Assembly (NCBI RefSeq): GCF_900457465.1
Contig: NZ_UAUU01000009.1
Span: forward strand, 372,001-436,000
DNA: 64,000 bases
Direction: 5' to 3'
DNA from: Sphingobacterium multivorum
GTDB taxonomy: Bacteria; Bacteroidota; Bacteroidia; Sphingobacteriales; Sphingobacteriaceae
A model generated the notes under the pieces. It searched no databases, was not told the DNA's origin, and was given only the letters and a program-made list of their open reading frames with translations. This document shows, piece by piece, positions 20,501 through 28,140 of the stretch. The translations under genes and the position numbers were made by a program. Each line of letters opens with the position of its first letter. Position 1 is the stretch's first letter.

Positions 20501-20620
20501 GGCTATAAATTCACCGCAATCCCACCAGCTTACCGTCTTTTCAACTGTAGCGATATATACACAGGTGGCAATTAGTCCGCAAGCAAAACCGAGTAGAGAA
20601 TTTAATCTATTGTACGTCAT
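17591..20620 (-). CDS. DUF2723 / GT117-family membrane glycosyltransferase-like protein
   Basis: 1009 residues. The N-terminal DUF2723 domain carries the conserved TVSWWDCGEFIACAYKL and VAHQPGAPLFLL, with Asp-Cys-Gly-Glu at the position of the catalytic acid in PMT-like glycosyltransferases. About a dozen membrane helices occupy residues 10-600. A large soluble C-terminal part follows, with ILFTYGDHDTFPVWYLQEVEG and helical repeats. This is the TMEM260-like family, related to protein O-mannosyltransferases; Bacteroidota O-glycosylate secreted proteins, so a role in that pathway is a reasonable inference but unproven here. The reverse-strand genes upstream (metF) are separated by a terminator, so it is likely monocistronic. 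Confidence 0.87.
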   Translation of the reverse strand: MTYNRLNSLLGFACGLIATCVYIATVEKTVSWWDCGEFIACAYKLEVAHQPGAPLFLLIQNIFSNLALGNKGQIAYWMNIGSAVCSGITVTFLFWTITAIAKKLLNKDKQASLSTYLQIFGAGVVGAMAFSFSDSFWYSAVESEVYAMSSLCTAVVFWAILKWEVRADEDGSDRWLVFIAFVMGLSIGVHLLNLLAIPAIAMVVYFRRARQVNAKGTIKAFLVGVLILGAVLWGIIQWLVGLAAKVDLVFVNSLGMGFGTGIFFSCLLLGGLIIYGLYYSYKKQKYTLNTALLVLCFVLFGYSSYTMVMIRGKANPSLNNNAPDNVFSFLGYLSREQYIREPLLKGPYYDSQVVGVDSKTSYRKDKSEYVPFTQVDKYQFDKETFFPRIYSQDGSHQAYYRSYLNLKEGQQPTFSDNFKFFFNFQLGDMYTRYFLWNFVGRQNDRQGYGTYSDGNWLSGIRPLDNWRLGGQDKISRSQEHDPSRNTYFFLPLLLGIAGAIWLYRNNKPYTLVLTLLFVFTGVAIVVYLNQTPMQPRERDYAYVGSFYAFAIWIGLGVIAFVRFFNRFVQTRYALATGISFALLGGPIILAHQNWDDHNRSEKSLARDMARNYLESCAPNAILFTYGDHDTFPVWYLQEVEGVRPDVRVVVLSYLTGDWYMQQAKQPTYQAAGLPVTIPAEKTKKGVRDYIPFVDRQLDNAVDIQQLLQFVTSDDPEYKVQLNSGDMENYFPSKKVQLRIDKDEVVKKNAVPAYFQGAIVSAMEWEIPNDHLTRSDLTLLSVLENNHWDRPIYFSNMLPSDIKLGLDKYLVNEGFTSRLMPVTATDQSTGKRSEQGGLVNMEALYSNIMHTYHWGNVKNAQYLDTDSFRFASMYARDIFGKAARMLLANGQVKQAGEVAKKAYDQLPDRVYAMSDAINYADIIDSLYRSGQPQLANRMMDRNLDYVAENMEYLHQLVMDKKNLSFEWNDIQTGLDSVDRYKAILLEAKDTKRLARVEQLRQQYQNWYGVE

Positions 20621-20820
20621 AAGGTCAATTGGTCTATTGTTAAAATCCTTTTTAGCACTTTAAGTTAAAAAGTTATCCTGACTCCGACACACGAATTAAC
20701 ACTATTTAACACCAGTACCTGACTGTAAACAGGCTATTCAACACTGAATATAGAGATCGACCTAAACCACGCTGCCGAGACTTTCAACCTATTTCAGGCT
20801 TTCACAATGAATATTATCAT

Positions 20821-20850
20821 AAAAAAGGGAGCTTATCTGCTCCCTTTTTT
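20821..20850. terminator. Bidirectional terminator after metF
   Basis: AAAAAAGGGAGC (20821-20832), 6-base loop, GCTCCCTTTTTT (20839-20850), a perfect 12-bp stem. It is immediately downstream of metF on the reverse strand. Confidence 0.9.
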
Positions 20851-20863
20851 ATCATTTTATGAG

Positions 20864-21820
20864 TTAGGCTAGTTTTTCAACAATCTTCTTTGTTGGACCA
20901 GGATTACTCATCGTATAAAAATGTAATACCGGAGCGCCAAATTTAATCAGCTCCTGACACTGTTGTACCAACCACTCTTCACCTACCTGTCTGACGTCGG
21001 CATTCGTTTTACATGCCGCGACAGCGTCACTCAGTTCCTCTGGAATATCTAAATGAAAAATTCTTGGCAAGGTCACCAATTGCTTTTTTGTTGTCAGTGG
21101 TTTTAATCCCGGAATAATGGGCACATGGATTCCATTGTCCCTACATTTTGTTACAAATTCCTTGTATTTTTCAACATTAAAGAACATCTGAGTCACAATA
21201 AACTCTGCTCCCATATCGACTTTTTGTTTCAGATATTTAAAATCAGTATTGAAATTTGGAGATTCAAAATGCTTTTCGGGATACCCGGCTACTCCGATGC
21301 AAAAATCAGTCTTTTCCGACGTGATAATGTCTTCATGCAGATACTTTCCTTTATTCATATCGGTTACCTGTTCCAATAGGTCTGTTGCAAAAGCATGTCC
21401 ACCATCGGTTGGTATAAAATCGGCATCGCCCTTACGTGCATCACCCCGCAACACCAAAACGTTATCTATCCCCAGGAAGTTCAAATCGATCAATGCATTT
21501 TCAGTTTCCTCTTTTGTAAAACCCCCACATATCAAATGTGGCACCGCATCCACTTTATATTTATTCATGATGGCCGCACATATCGCCACTGTCCCAGGAC
21601 GTTTACGATAGGAAACACGTTCCAGTAATCCACTCGCATGCTCTTTATAGATATAATCTTCCCGATGGTAGGTGACGTCGATAAAAGGAGGTTTAAACTC
21701 CATCAGTTCATCCATGGTTTTAAAAATACTTTGGATGCCCTGCCCTTTCGCCGGTGGCAATAGCTCAAAAGAAAACAATGTTTTTCCTTTGGCATTCTGG
21801 ATATGATCGATAATCTTCAT
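20864..21820 (-). CDS. metF: Methylenetetrahydrofolate reductase
   Basis: 318 residues, FAD-dependent TIM barrel. It reduces 5,10-methylene-THF to 5-methyl-THF, the methyl donor for methionine synthesis. The N-terminal FSFELLPPAKG, the DVTYHR segment and LRGDARKGDADF are family motifs, followed by FCIGVAGYPEKHFESPN and FIVTQMFFNVEKY. Length is slightly above the E. coli enzyme. No metH or other methionine gene is adjacent. A SAM-I riboswitch in its leader (21893-21991) explains its regulation: high SAM should lower expression. A terminator follows directly. Confidence 0.97.
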   Translation of the reverse strand: MKIIDHIQNAKGKTLFSFELLPPAKGQGIQSIFKTMDELMEFKPPFIDVTYHREDYIYKEHASGLLERVSYRKRPGTVAICAAIMNKYKVDAVPHLICGGFTKEETENALIDLNFLGIDNVLVLRGDARKGDADFIPTDGGHAFATDLLEQVTDMNKGKYLHEDIITSEKTDFCIGVAGYPEKHFESPNFNTDFKYLKQKVDMGAEFIVTQMFFNVEKYKEFVTKCRDNGIHVPIIPGLKPLTTKKQLVTLPRIFHLDIPEELSDAVAACKTNADVRQVGEEWLVQQCQELIKFGAPVLHFYTMSNPGPTKKIVEKLA

Positions 21821-21892
21821 TAAAAAACTGTTTTTAGTTTGGTTGGCTTACATCGAAACGCACACGTCGAGGAATCGTTTATCTACATGTAA

Positions 21893-21991
21893 CTTATCTT
21901 TCCCACATGGAGTAGGGTAGAATTTAGCACCTTGAACAATACAGGTTGCTAAGGCTTCAACGGGTCTATTCCCTCGGCCTTTCTCTATAAG
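21893..21991 (-). ncRNA. SAM-I (S-box) riboswitch upstream of metF
   Basis: Read on the reverse strand, the leader begins CTTAT and ends GATAAG, closing the P1 helix. In between are the family landmarks in the right order: GAGGGA, GACCCGTTGAAGCC, TTAGCAACC and AAGGTGCTAAATTC. These correspond to the conserved core, the kink-turn region and the J3/4 segment that contacts S-adenosylmethionine. It lies 72 bases before the metF ATG. A classical terminator is not obvious between aptamer and start, so control may act on translation or through an A/T-rich hairpin near 21821-21835; that part is inference. Confidence 0.93.
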
Positions 21992-22023
21992 CGTTGCTAA
22001 TATCGTTTTAAAAAATCAAAAGA

Positions 22024-22031
22024 CAAAAATA
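22024..22031 (-). promoter_or_regulatory. Putative -7 promoter box for the metF riboswitch transcript
   Basis: On the reverse strand TATTTTTG matches TAnnTTTG exactly and lies 32 bases upstream of the riboswitch P1 start, so the RNA would start just before the aptamer. Confidence 0.5.
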
Positions 22032-22102
22032 TTTTTTCGAAAAGGCAAAAATAGCAGCAAAAAGACTTCAATAAACGATGTTTCAACGTCACTTTAGCTT
22101 TG

Positions 22103-22232
22103 TGTCCATGCAACGACAGGATTCTTCGCCCTACCAAGAGTTAAAGACCTAGAAAAACCAGTAGAATTAACGATCGAGGATCATAGACAGCGAAGAGATT
22201 GACTATGCCACAAGAACATTGGCTAAAGATTA
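22103..22232 (+). pseudogene. Possible decayed gene fragment, forward strand
   Basis: A forward frame reads HATTGFFALPRVKDLEK then PVELTIEDH, and after a +1 shift continues SEEIDYATRTLAKD to a TAG at 22230-22232. Both pieces look protein-like but have no recognised family and no clear start. It lies in the gap between metF and the lipoprotein gene, which run on the other strand. It may be chance. Confidence 0.2.
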
Positions 22233-23080
22233 GCTGCCAAAGAATTCCGTAAATTTTTGAGATAAAATGTGATCAATAAGAGTCCCCGAACATGGTACTC
22301 TTCTTTCGATCCATATTTAAATCCGTCAAATAAATAGTGATAGGCGACTAATGCCTCTTTTTCGTTGTAAAATAATTCCTTCCAAGAATCAGGAACATCT
22401 GCCCATGCCTTGAGCACAATGCCATTCTCGGCATAAATAATTGGTGATTCGACACCATCCATTCGATAATCGTGATGGGTGCCAGAGCTTGATATGTGTT
22501 GGAAATAAGCGATAGAATAATCTACGAAATTCAAGGCCCTCGCTTTTATCTCCTTTTCACTTTCTGATTTTTCCGGAGCATTTCGCCATAAATTCACTTG
22601 GCTATCAAATTTACTGGGCGTTTCCCGGATAAGGGTTTTATCTAACACAAAGTTGATATAAAGTCTTTCACTAGTGGGTATACGTGCTGAGCTAAACTGT
22701 CCAAAATCACCTCTCAGCTGAACAAAATCTTTTTTTATTTTAACAATATCCAAAGCGACACTACCTTTTTTCTCATCCGTCAATTCTAATCTATCACCGT
22801 CAAATTTGTACTTACCAAAGAGTAAGATATCATCAATCGCCATGACAAACTGGTCCTTATCATGAAGCGAAAGAAAGGATCGGTATAGAATAGGATCATT
22901 ACCATAGGTATCTGCCTCCACATTTTGGGGAGATTCTCTTTTTAATTTATGATACTCATCATTTGGATAGCCCAATATCATTTGGTAGTTACCTTCAGGA
23001 AACTCCTTTTTCTTCCCAAAGAAAGTACACGAAGACAATGAGAGTGTGAATAACAGCAGTAATAACGGTTTCAAAATCAA
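22223..23080 (-). CDS. Lipoprotein of unknown function
   Basis: 285 residues. The N-terminus MILKPLLLLLFTLSLSSC is a lipoprotein signal peptide with the lipobox cysteine at residue 18. The mature part begins TFFGKKKEFPEG and is mixed alpha/beta with many charged residues and a Tyr-rich C-terminal half. No catalytic motif and no family was recognised. It lies 93 bases downstream of rimM on the reverse strand and may be co-transcribed with it, but nothing links it to ribosome biogenesis. Likely anchored in the inner or outer membrane facing the periplasm or the surface. Confidence 0.75.
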   Translation of the reverse strand: MILKPLLLLLFTLSLSSCTFFGKKKEFPEGNYQMILGYPNDEYHKLKRESPQNVEADTYGNDPILYRSFLSLHDKDQFVMAIDDILLFGKYKFDGDRLELTDEKKGSVALDIVKIKKDFVQLRGDFGQFSSARIPTSERLYINFVLDKTLIRETPSKFDSQVNLWRNAPEKSESEKEIKARALNFVDYSIAYFQHISSSGTHHDYRMDGVESPIIYAENGIVLKAWADVPDSWKELFYNEKEALVAYHYLFDGFKYGSKEEYHVRGLLLITFYLKNLRNSLAANL

Positions 23081-23173
23081 TTAATAATTATGGCCAATAG
23101 TATAAGGACCAAGATAAGAAATTACTGCAATAGTAAGTATAGGATATTCAATTGAATAAGCTTGGGGATATGC

Positions 23174-23698
23174 CTATTCCTTATACAGATCGACCAATCC
23201 CTCAGGCAATTCAACTTCAATGATCTCCTCTTCGCCATCAATTCCTAAGATCAAATCGTCGGACAGCGGAAACATCAGTTCTTTGCCATCCATATCTACT
23301 GTGGCGACAAATTGTTGTGGGAATTCCTGAACATCTGTTATTTGCCCCAGTTCGCCATGGTTTTCATCGATCACTAAAAATCCGATTAAATCAGTATATC
23401 TAAAATCATCCGGGTCGCGCTCGGGCATTTTATCATTGGAAAGATATAGCTTTTTACGAACGAGTACCTGAGCCTTATCGATATGATCCACATCCTCAAA
23501 TGTTACATAAGCAGTGCTATTTTTTTGAAATTTAATGGCATCAACAAAATAAGGAACAAGCTTTTTGTTCACTTCCACAAAGACAACATCGATATCCAAA
23601 CTCTCGTATTCTTCGAATTCAAAAAACAGTTGTACTTCTCCTTTAAGACCTCTTGTTTTACTGATGTAACCGATGTAAAAGCATTGATCAATAGTCAT
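23174..23698 (-). CDS. rimM: 16S rRNA-processing protein RimM
   Basis: 174 residues, near the normal length. The N-terminal domain starts with CFYIGYISKTRGLKGEVQLF, the RimM signature, and a C-terminal PRC-barrel follows (about 95-170: DLIGFLVIDENHGELGQI, MFPLSDDLILGID). RimM binds ribosomal protein S19 and helps mature the 3' domain of 16S rRNA. It follows rpsP, as in most bacteria, but a strong terminator lies between them and trmD and rplS are not adjacent. It therefore probably has its own promoter or depends on read-through. Confidence 0.95.
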   Translation of the reverse strand: MTIDQCFYIGYISKTRGLKGEVQLFFEFEEYESLDIDVVFVEVNKKLVPYFVDAIKFQKNSTAYVTFEDVDHIDKAQVLVRKKLYLSNDKMPERDPDDFRYTDLIGFLVIDENHGELGQITDVQEFPQQFVATVDMDGKELMFPLSDDLILGIDGEEEIIEVELPEGLVDLYKE

Positions 23699-23764
23699 AT
23701 TTTTCTTATTTGGCGATTAGCTGTGAGACATGATTTGGCAAACGATTAGCCTATTGGCTGTTTC

Positions 23765-23797
23765 AAAAAAAGCCGGCTCAAGATTGAGTCGGCTTTC
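23765..23797 (-). terminator. Intrinsic terminator between rpsP and rimM
   Basis: On the reverse strand a 12-bp stem (arms 23796-23785 and 23780-23769, one mismatch, 4-base loop) is followed by seven T. It ends rpsP and partly insulates rimM. Confidence 0.85.
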
Positions 23798-23817
23798 TCG
23801 AATACTTTATGAAAGAA

Positions 23818-24339
23818 TTAACCTTCAGTTTCTTCTGATGCAGGAGCTTCAGTCTCTTCAGCAGCAGTTTCTTCTGCTACAGGAGCATTTTTAGCAGCAA
23901 CAGCAGCAGCTTTTTCTTCTTTTTTCTTAGCTTCAGCCACTAAAGCAGCTTTTTTAGCTTCAGCTTTAGTTTGTGCTAAACCATCTTTTTTACCAGAGAT
24001 TCTAGCTTCTTGAGCGTCAGTCCAAGCTGTAAATTTAGCTTCAGCAGCAGCTTCATCAAAAGCACCTTTTTTCACACCACCTTGCAAGTGTTTTTTGTAA
24101 AGAACACCTTTGTAAGAAAGGATAGCACGAGCAGTGTCAGTTGGTTGAGCACCTTTATTCATCCAATCCAAAGCTTTTTCAAAATCCAAAACGATAGTTG
24201 CTGGATTTGTGTTTGGGTTGTAAGAACCAATACGTTCGATGAATTTACCGTCACGTGGAGCGCGAGAATCCGCTACGACTACGTGGTAAAAAGGACGTCC
24301 TTTTTTACCGTGTCTTTGCAATCTGATTTTAGTTGCCAT
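23818..24339 (-). CDS. rpsP: 30S ribosomal protein S16 with a long Ala/Glu/Lys tail
   Basis: 173 residues, about twice the E. coli length. Residues 1-85 are the S16 core: [31 protein letters not shown], then [11 protein letters not shown] and [12 protein letters not shown]. The remaining half is a low-complexity Ala/Lys/Glu extension ending in acidic [13 protein letters not shown]; such tails are usual in Bacteroidota S16. It binds 16S rRNA during 30S assembly. A perfect -7 box (24398-24405) precedes a leader containing a G/C hairpin. Codon use is strongly biased (many GCA/GCT, AAA), as expected for a highly expressed gene. Confidence 0.97.
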   Translation of the reverse strand: MATKIRLQRHGKKGRPFYHVVVADSRAPRDGKFIERIGSYNPNTNPATIVLDFEKALDWMNKGAQPTDTARAILSYKGVLYKKHLQGGVKKGAFDEAAAEAKFTAWTDAQEARISGKKDGLAQTKAEAKKAALVAEAKKKEEKAAAVAAKNAPVAEETAAEETEAPASEETEG

Positions 24340-24368
24340 TTTTTAATTTTATTTTATGTATTCAACAT

Positions 24369-24396
24369 ATCCCCCGAGCTTCATACTAGAGGGGAT
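24369..24396 (-). promoter_or_regulatory. Hairpin in the rpsP leader
   Basis: On the reverse strand ATCCCC (24396-24391) can pair with GGGGAT (24374-24369) across a 16-base loop. It lies between the -7 box and the rpsP start. It could be a ribosomal-protein leader used for autoregulation, but that is inference. Confidence 0.35.
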
Positions 24397-24397
24397 G

Positions 24398-24405
24398 CAA
24401 AGATA
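24398..24405 (-). promoter_or_regulatory. Putative -7 promoter box for rpsP
   Basis: Reverse-strand TATCTTTG, an exact TAnnTTTG match, 59 bases before the rpsP ATG. No clear -33 element. Confidence 0.45.
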
Positions 24406-24587
24406 GTTATTTTTTTTTAATCAGCGTTATAATTTAATAAAACTTCACTGAAAACGACAGGGTTAGCTTCTTTCAGTAACCACTTTCAGGTTAAACACGT
24501 CCTACGCACGTTAAGATTTTGCTCTTACCATACTGTAGGTGAAACAAGTCTTTCAAAAAATCAGTGTACAAAATAGCCCTTTTCTTC

Positions 24588-24677
24588 AAAACTTTCGTGA
24601 CTTCGCAGATACCAACAGCAATGATAGCAAACTGAAAGTTTTTTCTAGCCAATAAAATAAGACACTTTCAAAAAAAA
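24588..24677 (+). repeat. Dispersed intergenic repeat, copy A
   Basis: About 90 bases, roughly 87% identical to copy B (44305-44396) by eye. The ends AAAACTTTC (24588-24596) and GAAAGTTTT (24634-24642) are inverted copies around a 37-base loop. A tail with AGCCAATAAAAT and GACACTTTC leads to a poly-A run. It lies between the divergent rpsP and addA-like genes. Confidence 0.8.
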
Positions 24678-24781
24678 GCTATTTTACCAAATGTAAACAG
24701 GATGAACCGTTTGTGTACTTTCCCTTCGAAATAGTCACTGACATTTTTGCCAATTCACTTTTTACTTTCTACCTTCATTCT

Positions 24782-27700
24782 ATGAAATCTGTTGCGCCAT
24801 TAAAAATACTCAAAGCTTCGGCCGGTTCAGGAAAAACCTTTAGCTTAACTTTACACTATCTCACACTCCTACTATCCAACGAGAATAGCTATAAGGAGAT
24901 TTTGGCGGTCACATTTACCAATAAGGCAACCGCTGAGATGAAGGAACGTATCCTTTCGGTACTCCATGGCTTGGCAACAGGCGATCGTAGCCCTAAAATT
25001 GAAGATTTCAGAAAGCTTCTTCTCGAGCAACAGCCAGATTGGAACCCGCATCTAATACAAGAGAAAGCTTACCGTGTCTACCGTCGTATCCTACATGACT
25101 ATAGTCATTTTACCATAAGTACAATTGATGGTTTTTCCCAAAAAGTCATTCGTGCATTTACTTATGAACTCAATCTTGATGCAGCTTATAAGATTGAAAT
25201 GAATGTCAATAAAGTGAAAAATGACTTAACAGTCATGCTTAATCAATTGCTGGATGAACGCCCCGACTTACTTGACTGGATTATAGCGTATGCGGAAAAG
25301 AAAATAGCAAAAAATGAAAATTGGAACTACCGCCAACAATTAATGAGTTTGGCAAGCCTTATTTTCTCTGAAAACTTCCAGGAATTTGACGGCTATATCA
25401 ACTCTGCTAATCCCAAGGAGGTTTTTAATCTCCTGAATCAGGAGGTTGAACAGAAGATAAACTCCTTTACCGAAGCGCTCTCCATGACGATTGAAGCGTT
25501 TAGTGAAACGTTCAAAAATTTTAACATCTCCGAAAATGACCTGAAAGGCAAATCGCGCAACAAAATAATCTCCGCAAGCAAAACCAACAAAAAAACGGAA
25601 AAACTGAGCGCTTCTGAAATCGCCAAAGTATTGGAAAAATACCTCCAATTGATCGATAATGAGGATGCTTTTACAGATAGTGACAAAAATATACGTTATG
25701 ATCTTATCGCCGCACTCAGCCCCATCCTGGCATCTTTCCAGAAGCTACATGATAATCTATCCGCTTACATTGCGTATCAAGCGGTACAAAATAATCTCTA
25801 TTATCTACGCCTGCTCAAGGAAATGAGCGACTTACTGACGCAATGGCGACGGGACAATGGCGCTCAATTAATCTCTGACTCACAAATTCTATTAAACAAA
25901 CTCGGATTGGATGAAAATAGCGATCCAACATTTATCTGGGAGAAGATTGGCAATCGTTTTAACTACTTTTTGTTTGACGAATTTCAGGACACTTCGCGTA
26001 TTCAGTGGAAAAACTATAGTCCGCTTTTGATTAATGCATTGGCCGATGCCAAGGGCACAGTGAGCGAACACCTCATTGTTGGGGATGTCAAACAAAGTAT
26101 CTATCGCTGGCGAAATGGTGATTGGCGAATTTTACTCCAACAGGTAGAACAACAGATTGGTCATACCTTTCACCTGGACGAGGATAGCAAAACAACCTTT
26201 ATCGAAAACGGAAGCCTCGACACCAACTTTAGAAGTCTTCCAAATATCATTCATTTAAACAACTACCTCTTTAGTAGTATTCCCCAACATCTACAGCAGG
26301 TACTGAATGAAAAAGTATCCGAAAACCTCGATGAAGAAGGTAAACAGTGGTGGATTTCTGCCGGCAATGACAACATGTTGGTCAAAGCTTATGAAAACAG
26401 TCAACAAGAGGTCCCTGAGCATAAAAAAGGAAAACTTGACCAGTTAGGATCTATTGAAATCTCCTACATTCCTGTCACTGATGGACGCTATCGAAGAAAT
26501 CAGGTTGTTGAAGAATCGCTCCTGCAGCTATGTCAAAAAATAGGCGACTGGATCGGCAGCGGTCGTTATCAGGCGCAGCAGATCGGTATCCTGGTACGGA
26601 GTAATGCGCAGGCTAAATTGGTGATCCAAAAGCTCATGGATTTCAAAAAAGAGCAACAGCTTACATTTGAAGTGATATCAGGCGATGCATTATCCCTAGC
26701 GAGCAATGATGCTGTAGGATTATTGATCGAAACGTTGAAGGCTTTAGTCTATAATTCGGACAAACATACCATCCATAAAGCAAAGATGGTCTATCTCTAC
26801 CAGCATATTCAAAATAAGACAATCGATCAAAATGCATGGTTAAAATTTGCTAGCAATGACATCCGTACCCTGAAAGATTATCTCCCTGAGGCGCTGATTG
26901 ACTCCTGGGAAATGGCACAGAAGCAGCCTTTAGTCCATTTAATTGAGAAACTTATTGAAATCTACGGTTTTACAACCAAAGACAATATCCACCTCCCCTA
27001 CCTCCTAGCTTTCAAGGATATGATCTCAGCTTTCTCCACCAATGGCGAACGTGGCATTATACAGTTCCTGGAATTTTGGGAAGAGGATGGCAATCGAGCT
27101 GTGCTCCCTTCCAACGGAGAAATTGATGCGATCGAAGTAACGACAATCCACAAATCAAAAGGCCTGGCTTATGATGTTGTGATGATTCCATTCTGTTCGT
27201 GGGATCTTGACGGCATGATTAATGGCGATTTTTTGGATCGAGACATCAGATACCCCTTTTGCCCAATTGGGAAAAATTCCAATAAAATATACTTCCACGG
27301 TCGGCAAATCAGTATTTTTCAAGCAATATTTTGAAGAGATGCTGTTCAACTACATGGATGCCCTCAATACATTGTATGTAGCAACAACACGTGCTGTTGA
27401 ACACCTCTATATTACGGCACCTTCCTTCAAAGAATCTGTTGACAAGAAGACGGGCGAAATTACTGGTTATGATATCAAAGATGAATATATCAGCGATGTA
27501 CTCTATCAGGTCTTAGAGACTTCAACATCCCCGTTTACACTGGAAGAAAGAGGCATATATATCGATCAGATAATCGAACGAAAAAAAAGTCAGGCTCAAA
27601 AAAACAATATTATTTCCCTTCGCCATTATCCCATTTCCAAAGAATTGGAAATGGCCTTAGAAAAATCCAGTACGCGCAACATCAACGATATTATGATGCT

Positions 27701-28133
27701 GGAGAAAGCCGCGCAGTACGGCATATTGGCCCACGATATTATGGCCCAAATTTCAAAGGAAGAAGATATCCACAAACTGGTACGCCAGCTGATTCAGGAA
27801 GGCATCCTCTCCAAGGAAGAAGAGCCTTTTCTCATGCAGGAAATCAATCAGATCTGGCAGCACCCCATGATCAATAAATGGCTCACAGGAAACTATAAAA
27901 TCTGGAACGAAGCGAGCATCATTACCGCCAAAGGAGAGACCATTCGTCCTGATAAAGTCTTCACTTCCAAAGAGGAAACAATTGTACTGGATTTTAAATT
28001 CACACAGACAGATTATATCGGACACAAATATCAAGTCGACAATTATAAAAAGAATTTGGAGAACCTGGGCTACAGCAACGTTAAAGCCTATCTCTACTAT
28101 GCGAAATCAAATCAATTAACTGAAGTAAAATAA
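24782..28133 (+). CDS. AddA-like UvrD-family helicase-nuclease, frameshifted in this sequence
   Basis: About 1117 residues once one shift is corrected. Superfamily I helicase motifs are present: Walker A KASAGSGKTFSLT near the N-terminus, motif Ia VTFTNKATAEMKERI, motif II FLFDEFQDTSRIQW, motif III GDVKQSIYRWRNGD, motif V TIHKSKGLAYDVV and motif VI LYVATTRAVEHLYI. A C-terminal RecB-type nuclease has RPDKVF and LDFKF. The frame is lost at a run of six T (27229-27234); five T would read DFWIETSDTPF and continue to 28133. The start at 24782 (MKSVAPLKILKAS) is chosen over an upstream ATG at 24713 because the family begins just before Walker A. With the next gene, 7 bases away, it forms an AddAB-type double-strand-break repair enzyme. 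Confidence 0.88.
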
Positions 28134-28140
28134 CAGCACG

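Noticed and set aside
24713..24782. Upstream ATG for the AddA-like gene
   Set aside because: It adds 23 residues before the segment that normally begins this family close to Walker A.
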